Origin: Erythrocercus mccallii
Taxonomy: Eukaryota; Chordata; Aves; Passeriformes; Dicruridae
DNA: 64,000 nucleotides
Reading direction: 5' to 3'
Assembly (NCBI GenBank): GCA_013397435.1
Contig: VZRG01000292.1
Coordinates: forward strand, 187,402 to 251,401
The notes beneath the pieces are model-generated. The model was not told the DNA's origin. It was given only the letters and a program-made list of their open reading frames with translations, and searched no databases. How positions within the stretch are numbered: position 1 is the first letter of the stretch; every line of letters starts with the position of its first letter. Below are positions 22,681 to 36,471 of this stretch, piece by piece. The translations under genes and the position numbers were made by a program.

Positions 22681-25600
22681 CCTAATAGTTGATAAAGCTC
22701 TATGGAGCCACGAGGAATCTTAGGCCAAACTCAGAGCTGTTGTTTAGCCAGATTTTGTTTAACAGCAGAGATAGGAGTGGCTGTGCCAGACCAGAACCAA
22801 TAATCCATCTCTTCCTGCATCCTGTCTCTGGCAGTGGCCAAGAGCAGGCTTGCTGGAAAGCATACAGGAACAGGAGTGTCACATAGTAATACTTCTCTGT
22901 GGTAAATTAGTGCTGAACAGTCTTCTGAGCCAGTGTTGTCATCTTTATATCATATAATCCTCAATGGATTTTTTTCCTTGTGTTTTTCTGGTGAAATTTT
23001 GAACTTGTCTCAATTATTTGCTTCCCCAGTGCCCTGCTCCAAAGAGCTGCTGCCACCAGCCAGGGGTATTTGATGCCTTCTGATTCTTAGGGTATTTCTT
23101 TAAGAATTTATTTATGCAGCTACTTCCTAGTCACAAGTGTTGCAAAATCAGCGGGCACTTTTCCTGTGGATATCTCTCTGTTTCAGATTCCTGTTTGTCA
23201 AATGCAGCCACATTCTCACAACATGTAAGGATGCCACTTATGAATCACTCAGATGCTGTGCCAAGCCTGTGGAAAAACCCATCGGGAAAACGAACAACTG
23301 AACAGCATGCTGTACATGAGTCTGAGGCCCAGATAGTGAATAATGAGAAGAAAACAAATTATCAGTGGGATGCTCATTAAATGAACACCATCCTCTAGTG
23401 TACTGGAAGAGCACAGACAAGCTTGTTATCCATTTCTGTAATTAGAAGCAGTGTCCTAATTGATGTGCAGAAATGTGCCAAATTCAGGTGACTCACATTT
23501 GACTTTGCTGCCTTAAAGAGTTGTTTCAGTGTAGCTTGTGCATTTTCATGTCCCCATCTCTGAGATAACACCTTTACTTAAAGTGAGACAGCTATTCATT
23601 ACAATTAAGTATTATATTTTCCCTTTTTTAAGGTCTAAAACACACAAGACATTCAGTGTTGAGAGCAGTAGCTCAGTTGTTTTTTTCTGAGGATTTCAGT
23701 TCCCAACCTACCCATTGCATTATGAGTAGGCCAGTGCAAATATTATTTCTGTAAATGAAAAAGACCACTGGTAACTACTGTGACTTATAGAGATCATATG
23801 TGCTAGGTTTAACTGGAGTGTTTATCAGGCTTATCTTGGTAATGAAAACCATCTGCTTTTCAGTCACACCAAGTTGTTCATATACAAGTTCCCATATACA
23901 GTAAATTGTGTTTTGTACAAGGAAACATGTTTGCAAGATGTTCAAGGCTGGTAAATACAAAAGGAATGGATTTAGAAGCATCTCTGAAAACATCATCTGA
24001 TTTTTATATATATATTTGTGAAAATTGAGGAAAGAGTCAAATACTGATGCCAGCGTTTAGCAGTCTTAGCAAAGAACTATAAATGAACAGATTCAGGAGA
24101 GACCTAAGTAGATTTCTAAAGTAAACACTCCTTGTTCTGTCAGCTGTTTTACCTCTGGTTTAGAGCTGACATAAGCCTCCTGGTGATGTTTGAACAATGG
24201 CTTTTTTCTTCCCCAAATCTTGCTTTCCTGTGGTTAAAGCAAGGTATTACTGTTCTACTGGTGTCCAGAGGACCTGGCAAAAGAGGAGTAGTGAGAGTTA
24301 ATACTAGTGAAGGTGGAATCTAAATGCATAGGCAGGTGAAAATTTAATAATCCTGTGTCTTATAATTCATATCCTGTGGCAACTAGGAAATATTCCATCA
24401 TGGTCTGCTGTGATTCTGAAAAAGTTATGGGAAACAACCATTTTTAAATTTAAAATAAAAAAACCCAAGGCAATATAAAGATAAAAAGTGAACGGATAAA
24501 GCAAGCTTAAGTAAATACGAACTGTGATAAAATTAAATAGTTTGAAGTTTTCTGGATATAAAACTATTTGTGGACATTACTTCCCAGCACATGCATAGAA
24601 AGATGTGCCAGCCATACATCTAGAATGGCAGAACTTAAGAACTGAAGAATAGGAGATATCACAGCCAAAGTAATTACAGTGGTTAGGCCACAACCTGGAG
24701 CTGAAAATGTGGTATAGCTAATTTTTTAGTGACAGCAGCTGACCTTCTCTGCAACAGGGGAACATTGAGGAAAACCCCATACGAGCCAAAGCAAAGTCTC
24801 ATGAGTTGGCTTTTTCAGCTGTTAATACAAATAGCCATTACTCCATAGCCTCTCTCTTGCAGGAGATGCAATCTTCTGCTCATGCAGAAGAGTGTAAGTG
24901 GCAAGGTCCTATATCCATGCTGTGGCATTTCTGATGTGTGGCACTTTCAGTGCATGACTTTCCAGAGCTGAGCTGTACATCTGATGCTCTGTATGATTAC
25001 ACAGAAGGCAAGGGAGGATGCATAAAGCCAAAAGGAGAAGTCCCTGGCAGTGTATAACTTTGGGGACCCAGTGGGAAAGGAAATCTGCTGTCTGGTTTTT
25101 ATGTGGTCATATCTTCTCCTTCCCCTTGTCTCTGTTCACCTACAATGAGACAGTAGAATGCAAACTACAGTCCTTGGGTAGGCATCCTCCCCAGACAGGG
25201 GTATGTAGGTGCATGGGGTTGCCCTTCTGAGATGCCCAGTTCTGAGAGGTGGCAGAAAATGGAGACTACATTCTCAATCCTAGTTATTACACAATTGAAT
25301 TTTGGCACCAAGACACATAGAGTGTTGCCTCCCTCAGCAGTCTCCACTGCTCTGCTTTGATGGCAGCAGTCTGTGAGGATTTGGTTTTGGCAGTGCTTTA
25401 GTACTAATTTTCCTGTGGGTATTTGGAGGTGGAGGAAGGTTGAGGGCTGATGGCAACTGCAAAACTTGGAATCACCACTGACTTCTGGCTCCTTCAAATG
25501 GGACTATAAACCCTCTCAGGCTGGCCTGGGGGTGCACAGCCATAACTTGTACTGATGGTTTGGCTTTCTGCAGTGTGTGAAAGTGAAGCCAGGGAGCCAG

Positions 25601-26689
25601 CATAGGCTGCCGACCCGCAAATCCAACCTGCAGGAACAGTCCATTCTCCTGCTCTCCCATGGGCAGGAAATGCCTCCTTTTGTACCTGCAGCCTGCTTCT
25701 GATTGCAGGGATGAGAGTTCTTGTAATGAGAGATCTTGCTTGGCATTGAGACAGAAAATGTCAAAGATGGGTGATAAGAATAATAGGCAAAGAAATTATG
25801 GAGGACTCTGTTGCTGTCCCGGCACAATACTGTAGGAGCAACTTTCGGTAGCTGAGCTTTGGGTTCCTAAAAGTTGCTCAGAAGAGGCATTCTTAGGCAC
25901 AATGTCTGCATGCTGCACTGTGGGGGTCCCTGGCAGCACGATCACAGACCTGACTGAGGGGGGAATCAAACCAGTAGCAAACAGGTGCTCACTCACAAAA
26001 GAGATTTGTTGCAGTTACCAAAGATTTCATCTCCTTTGCAATCATCTCAGTAATCCCATTTCACCACACGCTATGCAGAAAGCTATTTGGCGCCTAGCAG
26101 CTCTTTTCATTTGTTTTTGGCTATTCGTTTATATTTAATGTTGGATTGTTGAGAAAATAACAAGAAGTGAAAAAAAGTTCTAGAGGTGCTTTACTGCTGT
26201 ATTATCTGGTTTTACAACCCACCTGGGTATATGTGATTAACTTTTAGCTTTAAACAACTTGAAAATAATTTAACATTTCCCCCATCTTTCAATTGTTTCT
26301 CCTGCTCTCCCTTCCCAAAATACTGAGTGCTTCAAAGAGTGATCTACTTAAAAATGATAGCATATTTACCTGCTTTAAAAGGCCTGTGTCACTTCTTAAC
26401 ATTGAGGGAAAAGCTGCTGTATGACAAAATTTTTAATTTCAGCATTCTTTTTATCCACATAGGGAAAAGAAAGGAAGAAATGTTATCTTCTTTATTTCCG
26501 GGAAACATTAAAAAATCCTTATCCTACCCTGCAGTGCATTTTGTGTTGCTTTATTTTGTTAATAGTCTGTATTCTGATTGCTGCTTGGTAAAGAATAAAA
26601 GAGGAATTTTTAGTCATGGGAATGCAGAGATGTTTATTTCCACTTTGGGAATATAGCACAGTTTAAAAAGAATCATCTGTTTTCAGAGT
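22681..26689. other. Unannotated intergenic sequence
   Basis: No recognised gene, RNA gene or repeat family. Open frames of 100-110 codons near 25165-25827 (minus strand) match nothing I know and have no splice or start support. Confidence 0.5.
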
Positions 26690-27010
26690 TAGTTGCTGAA
26701 GCACCTGGTATCCCACGCTCCACCCAAGATTATAAAAATATTTGAAACTGCAGGAAGGCAATACAGCTGTGCAAGCTTGTATGGGATCTTGTTGATTTAA
26801 TTAAGTTCAGAAAAAGCAGCCATACCAATAAATGCATAGTTGCTTGAAGGAGAGAGGTGCCATTTGATAAAATAAAGCTTCCCCCCTTAATTATCTGGGC
26901 TTTAGTTAAACATTATAGTCTCCCGCCATTCCTCTGGTGCAATCAAATGCTGCTCTTGTTGAGCTCATGCATCACATGATTATTTTCTAAGGGTGAAAAT
27001 GACACAGAGA
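26690..27010. promoter_or_regulatory. Candidate conserved enhancer-like block
   Basis: This block concentrates motifs typical of vertebrate developmental enhancers: TTTAATTAA near 26796, TTAATTATC near 26887 (homeodomain cores), GTTAAAC near 26906, and CTCATGCATCACATGATTA near 26963-26982. It has no ORF and no simple repeat character. The look is that of a conserved non-coding element, but conservation itself cannot be tested here. Confidence 0.25.
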
Positions 27011-27059
27011 GGAGAAACTCAGATCCAGGTCTTGCTATCATTGTCTATGGCAGTATATA

Positions 27060-27112
27060 GAAAAAAGAAAAAATAAAACAAAAAAAAAGAAAAAGAAAAA
27101 ACAAAACCAAAA
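27060..27112 (+). repeat. A-rich low-complexity tract
   Basis: Poly-A interrupted by single G, C and T residues over about 50 bp. It might be the eroded tail of a retroposed sequence, but no parent element is recognisable on its left. Confidence 0.8.
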
Positions 27113-30100
27113 TAAGCCAAGTTAAATTCTCTGCCTTTGTGTGGGATCCTCCTTGGCAATATAGTCTCTTAAATGAAGAAGACTGTCATGCCTTGATTTG
27201 TGAGGCAGTTATATAGTTACAGGAGAGAGCCCTGGCTGGAGGATGCCATACATATGGAACAAAGAGCAGCCAATTTTCAGAGGATTGAATTCAATTCCCG
27301 GAAGGGTGCATGCATCACCTCCACTTGGTCCAGCTGCGGGAAAACTCCAGCAGTCACCCTGGAAACAGGAAAAGTGAGGGAGGTGCTAGAGTGATGTTTA
27401 ACATTCAGGAATAAATAAGGATACAGAAAACGATATAGTGGAGAAATGTGTCTACCTCTGCTGGATAATATGGAAATACAAAAGAAAAGCTATTTCTTTC
27501 AAATGAAGTTTTTCTGCAAATCCTTAGTGTATGGAAAAAATTGGGAAGTTTTCAGCTTTCTCCAAACTCAAGAATCCCAAACTACTTGGGAGAATAGACA
27601 CTAATGTATATGGCAAGCTGTTTGTAATTTCCTTTGCAATTTCCTAACATACATGGCAGATTTCCAAGATTTAAATGTAGCAACCACAAATCACTGTGTG
27701 ATTAGTTGGCAGAACATGCATTGGTATTGGGGTGGTAAGTCACTGCTAAAAGCACGGCATGTGGAGCAAAAGTCATCACTTCACTCCTGGTCTTTAGCTT
27801 CTTGCTGGAAAATCAGTGGATTGTTTGGTCATATAAAACACTGATAGAAGGGAGATTGTTTTCAGGTATTTGCTTTGCATCCTGTTTGAAATATTGCTGG
27901 CTAAACTCACTGCTGGTGCTCTCATGTGGTGATTCTGTTTGCAATTGTCAGGGGAGGACTCTGAAACTTGAGAAAGCGTCTAAATGAGGTTTTAATATAA
28001 AATCAGAGTGACAGAATTTTTAGAAACAGAAAAATGACTGAAGAAAAGATGGCAGTGCTTAGCATATGCAAACTGAATGGAAAAATGGAGTATCATGACA
28101 TATTTTTGCTTACTAGAGATGCAGTTATACTGGAGATGTGCTGAATCAAACCTCATTTGACTGGGTAATCAATGAAGCTGGTGCTTCAGAGAGACAGTTC
28201 ATTTTAACTCCTATGCTGCAAAGCACACACTGTGAGTGAATGGAAACCACTCTGCAGACCTAGGCATGGTAAATGGGATTGCTGAGAATCTGACTGACAC
28301 TTTTTCTAGAAGCTGTGTAATGTCACTCCAGCTCTTAATGTGCCTCTTCTCTCTCTGTAGCGATATGAAGCAAAAAGAAAGCTACACTGATTTACAACTA
28401 TTTCATGTTCTCGTTCACAAAAGCATCTTTGCTAAAGGTGGTTTCCTGAGCTTATTTGACTACTAAAAGCTGCTGAAAATTTTGGTATTGCCTGTGATTC
28501 AGAGGTGCCACATCATAGAACCTGTGCCTGAAAACATGGGTGGGCAAATTCCTTTGTGAAACTGTTCTTTTCAGGACTGGGTCTGCATAATTTCTTAAGC
28601 AGGCATAAATTTGTCTGAATGGACTGGAACAGCATTTTATTAGGGAATCATGATTATGAGCAGTTTATAAATTGACATATCGACATCTCTAGCTGAGAGG
28701 GGAACCTCACCCACAGAACTCAGCACAATGCAGCTCTGCACCTACTTAGACCTTCAAGAGCACCACCATAATAGAAGTCACTGCATGCAATCCTACACCA
28801 TTGAAATGCATGCTGTAGATTTATTAAGCATTTTATTTCTCCAGGGCTTTCTGTAACACTCATTACTCAAGAATCTGGGTTTTTCAAAGTTAGTAACTGT
28901 TTTTGTGACGACTTGGCTAGATGAACCAGCTCTGCAAACGTGAAACAGTTACAGAGGCTGAGATGGAAATGTCTGTGATTCTGAGTGGCTGGTCAGACAT
29001 GGATAGTGCCAATCTCTCTTTGCATCATGGAGTTAAGCATTTTCTTCTGCTCTACATAGACTCAGCAGGAGGACCAATGAAAACATAGAAATCTGCCTCT
29101 CAGCCCAGGTTCCTGGATCTTAGAGCAGCTCAATAGAGCAGTTTTATGCCTCAGTGTGTAGTCTTCATACTCTTCAGCTACAAAGGTAAACGTGGCTTCT
29201 GTTGAACATGCACAAACTGTGCTTTTGTAGGATCTGTAACTTGACTGAATTTGGTGAGATTTTCACTGCATCGGAAAAACAATTACTAACAGATAAGCTG
29301 TACTGTCACTGCCATCTATGACGTGTGTGCTCTAAACTTCCAGATTTTGCAGAAAATGTTGCCAGAATTTACCAGAACTGAATATTTGTTTATTTATTAT
29401 TTGTTTCTGCTCTTGGGCTGATAAAGGCTGAGAGGGATAAATCCTAAAGTGTATAAAATTTGAACCTCAAATGGTGATGGCTTGGGAGTGCCGTGAAGTG
29501 AAATGCAGGCTACAGAACTTGAAGCTTAGGCTGGTAGCTGTCTGGGCTTCCAGCCTGCTGACATAGTTTTGTTACACACTTCTACTAAGTTATTTTCTTG
29601 TATTTGCTGTACTTTGCTACTCTTAGATGCTTTTATGCCAGGAATGTATTTATCTATATATAATTTTCCACGAAAAAGTGATCTATCTGCATATACATGC
29701 AGTGCAGACAGATGGAATACAATCTAGTTTATGTAGTATCAACAAACCCATGCTCTTCTTTTTTGCCTTTACACTTAAATTACATTTTGAATGTCACCAT
29801 CTGCACAGTAGTATGCCTCAGCAAGGCCTGCTGTTCCTAAAAGCTATTAATTGAAAAACTGCCTACTCTGAAATAAAACCACTCTACATACCCCTTTTCT
29901 CAAGTACTCAAGTAAAAAACAAGAAACGAATAAGTGTCATGAGGTGTTTTGGTGTTATTTTAGATAAACATAGTGAAATCTAAAAATGCAACTTCTTTAT
30001 ATCCACCCCGTTAATTATTAAAATTGCTTAAATATAAGTTAATCACCCATGTAAATGTTTTCTTAATAGGTTTCAGGATGGGCTCACGAGCACATCTGGA

Positions 30101-31223
30101 GAGCAGTCCTTCCCCAGTGGTGCCAAGTTCCAGCTCAGACTCACTGCAGGGCCTCTGCTGCAGAGATGTGTGAGCTGGGGACAGCTCTACAGGGTCCATA
30201 TTCTATTCAGTTCAAAGGAAATGGATTTAATTACGTGTGGCATAATTTAAAAAGATTTTGTATTTCAGAAAACTCTTAAAAATCCTTGCTGGCAAACTAA
30301 AGAAATGATCCATTATTGCATCTCTTCATCTTTGTATGGCTGCAGGCTGTTTAACAAGGACCTCTGCTGTTCGTTTAATTTATTACACCCCCTTGCATTT
30401 CACATTCTTCCAATTTTTTTAATGAATTCTCATTTTGTTGGACTTTCAGAACACTTTTTCATGTCCCTTGTGTGTTTACATGTACCAGCTCTATGTCACA
30501 TAAGAAAATTGCAAATCCTTCAATACCAGATGCTGTAGTTAATAAACTTGTAACTTTACCCTTGTTGAACTATGTCAAATCCCTGTAACATCTGGCATGT
30601 TATAATTTCTATGCTGTTGAGGGTTGAATTTTTATTTAAAAACTCCCAGATATGGACCTGTCAAGAATTTATTTGCACTGTAACTTCTTTAAACCCCTTA
30701 AACTGCTTCTGTAACTGTAAAAAATTTCAATTGACAATTATCAAATATTTATGGATTTTTTATTAGTTTAATTTGGTATATGGATTTTTTAAAATTTATT
30801 TTCTTTTTTATTCTTTCATCTGGTGAGTAACCCAACCAAGTGAATAATGGAATACCATTTTTTCCTGCTGAGCTGATCTTTCTGTCTGTGTTACTGAATC
30901 TGTACCGACAGATTTTCCTTGAAAGAGGAGATGGGCAGCTCTGGACAAGGGGAACATGCAAGTGATGATGGTTAAGTTAGAAAAACCGTTTTATCTCTCT
31001 TCCTGTGTCATGTGAGATTTTTGTAGCATAACTATTCTTAATATTTTTATTAACTCTCAATTTGTGCCTTTTTCTACATAGTGGTCCTCTCCTTATTACA
31101 ATTGGATTTCAGTAGTTCTTTCCCAGGTTGGAATTGATCCTCCAGAGCTTTTTTGCTTGTATCCCATTTTGTTCCAAACTCCTGTCCTACCACCTGCTCT
31201 CTCACCCTTACATCTGCTTCATT

Positions 31224-31240
31224 TAAAAAAAAAAAAAAAA
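31224..31240 (+). repeat. Poly-A run (17 bp)
   Basis: Uninterrupted A17. No recognisable retroposon precedes it. Confidence 0.9.
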
Positions 31241-31754
31241 TCTTGTAGAGGAAGGTTTACTGGAGAATGTCAAAGGGTTAATACATTTCTCTCTCTCACT
31301 GCAATTTAATGAATCATCTTGGATATTAACTCACCTGAGACTACCCCAAATGATATGTCATCTGTTCAGGCACTTTCAGGCAAACCATATCATTAGCAAT
31401 GCTTCCACAGCATCCTCTCAGCTGTGTGCAAAAGCAATTTGAAAGACAGGTTAAAGCATTTTATTGGTTTCACAAAAGGGATGAATGAGGGGAGAGACAA
31501 AACAGAACAATGCTCAGCTGAGGCCTCACTGTCACCACCTCCTCTCCCTGGCTGAAGGTTATGGGGCTGCGCTCCAGCTCATTTATAAGGTCTGACATGT
31601 ATCCTTCTCTTTTGGCTAGATAAAAATAACAGTATTAACATGAAAATAAATCAGTTTACATGGAGGATTTGATGGAAACCCTTTTCTAGAAACAGGTACG
31701 ACTCTTAACAGTTTTATAAAGAGATAAAGCAACGCGTCCAACAACATGCTGGAA

Positions 31755-31782
31755 AGAGCCATTAGAGAAGAGCCATTAGAGA
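31755..31782 (+). repeat. 14-bp tandem duplication
   Basis: AGAGCCATTAGAGA occurs twice in perfect tandem. A recent slippage or duplication event is likely. Confidence 0.9.
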
Positions 31783-32833
31783 AGTTGTTAGTCCATGCAG
31801 ACTGCAAAACTTGCTGAAAATGATCTTTCCTATTTGTGTGCTTCTCCCATTCTAGTTCAGAGCAAAGGCTCTGTCTGCATTGCCCTGTATGCTGATTAGG
31901 TTTTGTCTCCCTCTTTAAACTCTGAAGAAAGGACACAGTGGTCTATCAAAAATAGTTGCTTGCTAAAATACCTATAAATCAAAATTACAGCATGTTATAT
32001 TTATTTTCTATGGTGCAATGAAACACAGTCTTTTCCTTGACTACCATGTCTATTGTCAGAGGTACCAGGACCCTTTGGGAAGGCAGTGGGCCTGGAGAGG
32101 ATAATTTGTAAAGCAAACTCCCACTGCTGACACACAGACATGTTCCAGCTGTAGGAAGGACCAAGAAATAAGATTGTTGTGAAAAGGGATAGAAAGGGAG
32201 TGAAACCACTCACAGTTTCTAACTAGCATTTGAATTTAGCAAAAAAATCCTTTTCACCATGCTGAAGTGCTAGCACTCCAGGGTAAATGACCACGTAGCT
32301 AATAGAGAGAGTCACTAACAACCATGCAAAACAATTGCTCTTCCACATGAAAAACTTGGAGTTGGTTCTCTGTTTTACATTAGTCACAAAACTAACATTA
32401 CGTAATCTCTAATGCAAATGGTATAATTTCACTCTAATGCATTTATAATTAAGTTATTAACACTAATTAAAACTGTGGAAATCACTAATATGGTTCAGAA
32501 TTTCCTACTTTCTTTCTCCACGTTTTGCTTCTTGTCTGCACACAATGAAGTCTGAACTAGGAGTAAAACATGGACCTCCATCCACTCCATCCACTGTGTT
32601 TGGTGTCTTTATGACTCTTAGGTCATGCATCTCTCTTAGGGACAATGAAGACTGGTGATGAGCTTTGACACCCTTTACATTAAGTTTACCAATCCAAAGA
32701 CAACTAAAGGTGACAAAGGCTGACCAGTATGTATATGACTTGAAGAGGGCATCCCATTTCACTGAATAGTTTTCACTCCAGTTCAGAATTTTGTTTTGTT
32801 TCTCTTCCATTTAATTATAATTCCTCTTCCCTG

Positions 32834-33157
32834 TGTTCATTTCACTTTGTTACCTGATTTCAAGATTTCTTCTCCTTCAATGAATATTCATTTCATTAAA
32901 GGAAATGAAATCTTGCTATTTCAATGAATATCATTTCAGCAAGAATCAGTCTATTTCACTGCACCTCATGTCATCCCATTTCAATTAATTATATGCACTC
33001 CATTTTCAAGTTTTCTTTATTTGTTTGAATTACATTTCATTTCAGCATATGTCATGTCTAGTCTGTTCATTTCACTTCATTCCCTGATTTTGAGGGAATC
33101 ATCGCTTCATGATTTCATGATGGGAAATGAAATCTCGTGGTTTCAATGAGTAGCATT
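32834..33157 (+). repeat. TTTCA/ATTTCA-rich repeat block with an internal direct repeat of about 100 bp
   Basis: Segments 32834-32935 and 33064-33157 align in order: TGTTCATTTCACTT, then a CTGATTT block, then GGAAATGAAATCT and TTTCAATGA. The offset is about 230 bp. The spacer between them is also rich in CATTTCA words (for example at 32969-32975 and 33038-33044). This looks like a decayed satellite or minisatellite built from a TTTCA-containing unit. The family is unknown. Confidence 0.7.
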
Positions 33158-35664
33158 ACTACATTATTCACTGCTCTCTTTACACAAAGGGATCACAAGA
33201 ATCAGATCCATTTCTTTTGCCAGTTTCATACTGAGAATTCATGTTCTGTTATTTTTCACAGTTTGGTCTTGAAAAAATTTATATCAGCTTGATGATTATC
33301 TCCCTATGGTCTCAAAAATCTTGTTTATATTTTTCAGTATTTATCCTTGCATGACACTTAGGTCATTCTACAATATCTTTTTTTGCATCCTTTCTCCATT
33401 CTCAAATGTGGGTACTATAATGGGCTTTTGCATGATTCTGGTATTTCTCTTTTTCACCATGAATTTTGAAAGGTGTAAAGATTAGGTCATTCAGGTCCCT
33501 GAGTTAAGAGACAGTGGAAGTGGGACTGTTTGTGTATCATAGGTAAGTAATGTCCAGCTTGTCTTTTTTTTAGCCTGAACTCTTACCACTTTATCATTGA
33601 TGTTAATTGTGTCAGCCACCTGAGCCCAGTTTGCTTTCTTAATGGAGACGGAAGCAGAAAGATCGAAGAAAAAAATAAGGTACTAAATGATTTCCCTTGC
33701 AAAAGCCATCTGCTACCAGCTTTTTTTTTTCCATTTAGTGAAGGACTAGGTCATTCAGTTTGTTCCAATTTATCATATGTAATCCACTGTATCCATCCTT
33801 CTCTTCTCTGCTTAAATACTTTCCAAATGTGCCATTTTTACAGTATTGTTTGATCCATGTTGGACAATCTTTTCCTCATTGTGGGGAGCTGCTCATATAA
33901 TTCTAATTTCTGGGTGAAATTCCTTTCTTTTCTTTCAGCAGTGTAGAGCTTTTTTTTCTCTGTATTATGGTTTATGGACCATTCTTCTCAGGTGAACTGC
34001 CCACAACAGTGCTTTAGGAGTGCAGTCAAATGTAACCCATGTGGTGCAAAATGGTCTCATTTTAATCTGATATTTAATATTCCTTCTTTATCCGCCTCTG
34101 ATGAAATGCCCTCAAAGTTTTATAATCAAATTACTTCCTTACAAATGGAAATTCTTAATGACCTTTTATAAATGTCTGGATATACCAGCATCCCAATTTT
34201 ACTGCAAATCTCACATGAATTCACAAATGTGATTGTTGTCCTTCAGAGACATCTTCTTAGAGTCTTAATAAAATTTGTTAGAAAGTGACCTCTTAGAGTC
34301 AGCTCTGCCAACTCAGTACCTATCTCAGTGCTGCAGCTATCAGCAAATCTGGACAATCAATGTCAGTGTTAACCTCTTGTGCAGGTGGCTGGCTGGCAAT
34401 GAGACACCTGGTAGATAACTAGCTGCGTGAAAAGTACCATGAAGAGACAGAGTTGTTAATCAAAACCCCTTCTGCAAAAGAGTCTATAGAGCCTTACTTG
34501 ACATGCATCAGTACTGTGTCAACAGGAGTGCTCAGGGGAATTAAGGGTCCACAGCACCTGCTGTGGGCATGTCTGAAGTGACTGCTCACATCCTGGAAGT
34601 GCCCCGCAGGAGCCCAGGAAACAGAAGAGGGGTCACCAACACTGAAAATCTTCTGGGGCTCAAGTACAAAATACAGCAGTATTGGTGACAGCCAGGCATG
34701 TACCCTCCATGAAAAAAGATGAAGGGAAGGTGTTGAGTAGGAATTGAGAGAGCAGTTTCAGTATCTTGATAAAATATCATTAGGATTTTAATCTGCCCTG
34801 TGCATCAGGAGAAATAACGTGCACAGTTTGCACAGAGCAGAGGAATATAGATCTCCAAACACAGCAAATATTCTTGTATTTCCGCCAGTTCTGAAATACT
34901 TATTAGAAAATTTTTTCTCTTCTTTTTTACACAGCTCAAGAATGACTTTAACAAGAGTTTAGTCCCTTTAAAAGTGCCTGCATGGACTTAGCATTTTTTC
35001 CTCAGGAAAAAAGGAAAGATAAATTAATAAAATCAATTTTACAAAGTTTTGTTGATTCATTAGCTTCAACAGAGTGCCAGGTTGAACATCTACATGGAAA
35101 CAGCCTTCCATGGCTCTGACCTGCATTGTAAATTGTCTGTAATTTAACAGTGAGTGAAACTTAGGGGGAGCAATTTCTTCAAATGTTTGCTGGCATTAGC
35201 TTAAGGGAGAGGAAATGAGATGAATCCAGAAGTTTTCATTTCCAAGTGAAGGATGTCAGACAGCACAGAACAAGACCTTCTAAATTGCAATATGGCATCA
35301 TGTTAAACAGAACCCATCTGTGTTTCCTTTGGCTTTCCATCAGTTTACATTTTTTCTTAGATGTAGAAGTAGCAAATGTCAGAGCTTTTTCATCATTTCT
35401 CATAGTGCAAAATTAATATGTGACTATCTGTAGGTCTATAACTCTCAGCTGACCCATTGCTGCAAACTCTGAGCTGTTCATCTCAGAAGTACCAGTGGTG
35501 AATTTAAATGGAGACATGCTGTGAAGTGACTTCTATCAAAGTGTTTTACTGCTGTTAATGAAGCAAGACAATAGTAATTAAATGTGAAATTAATGTGAAA
35601 TGATTCCTGAAAATGAGTGGCAAGTACTAGTAGGTACTGATGGGCTGGATAGTGACACAGGCCA
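33158..35664. other. Unannotated intergenic sequence
   Basis: No recognised gene or repeat family. The GC-richer patch at 34280-34700 has no identifiable coding potential. Confidence 0.5.
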
Positions 35665-36471
35665 CTAGCACAGCACGTGGATAGTCCTGGGTTCCAGCAG
35701 GATGTTTTGGCTGTACCTCAACAGTGTCACCAGCACAAGGGAGGAGGCTGGGGCTGGGCAGCCTGAGCAGGGATAGGGGATGCCAGGGCTGAGCTTGGGA
35801 TGGGAGGCTGGGGCAGCAGGGCCTTGAGGTCTGATGGTACCTATCTGGGGGAAAAGGAGGGACAAGTGCTGCCTGCTGAGCTGGTCTGGGTAGGAGGCTT
35901 GAGGAAAAGGAGGGATCTTGTTGGGGACAGCATTAACCATCAGATGAGAAATGGCCTGTGATCTTATTTGCTGATTCCCAGGCATAAGTGGTTTCTTACT
36001 CTTGGGAGTGAGGATGTGAACATTAAGATTTAAAGAGCAGGGGGTTTGTGACACTGGGGAGGAGAGATTGATGTGCTGCTGCAAGGGCATCCAGGCATGA
36101 GGCCATGCATGTCTGGAAGTGAGCTCCCGTGCAGCCTGAGCCTGCCAGTGCTGCCACCCTTCACCTCCCCGAGGGCGGACAGCTTTTGGGGTTGGCAGGG
36201 AAACTGCACTGAGATGGGCTGTCAAAGCTGCCTGCAAGGAAGGCACCAGAATGGTGACTCTCCCTCTGAACTGGACCCTGTGGGCAGCTAGCAGAGAGAG
36301 ATGACCTCTGGAAATACGAGATTTTGATGATTCCTGCATCTTAAAAGTCAGCCTATTGAGTTTGCTGTGAGTGAGCCTTTGTATTGAAGGGCTTTGCTGC
36401 CAGGGAGAGGGGAAGTGGATGCTTTTGATAGCCAGGGATGGTATGGTTAAAGATGATTCCACTTCTGACAT
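35665..36471 (-). other. Long orphan ORF (268 codons), unidentified
   Basis: A minus-strand frame runs from ATG at 36471-36469 without a stop for 268 codons, about 1.6 times the next longest in the window (171 codons, within a CR1 copy). The predicted product is rich in P, S, Q, L and A. It has no signal peptide, no clear membrane segment and no domain I recognise. The start has G at -3 but T at +4. The region is GC-richer than its surroundings, which itself lengthens chance ORFs. No splice sites, promoter or poly-A signal were convincingly linked to it. Possible readings are a chance ORF in a GC-rich patch, part of a long non-coding RNA, or a remnant of an unrecognised retroelement. Confidence 0.25.

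Larger units (their letters stand above)
27113..32833. other. Unannotated intergenic sequence
   Basis: AT-rich unique DNA without a recognised gene. Contains an A17 run at 31224-31240 and two perfect adjacent copies of a 14-bp unit (AGAGCCATTAGAGA) at 31755-31782. The AT-rich section 29900-30800 has many TAAT cores and no feature I can name. Confidence 0.5.
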
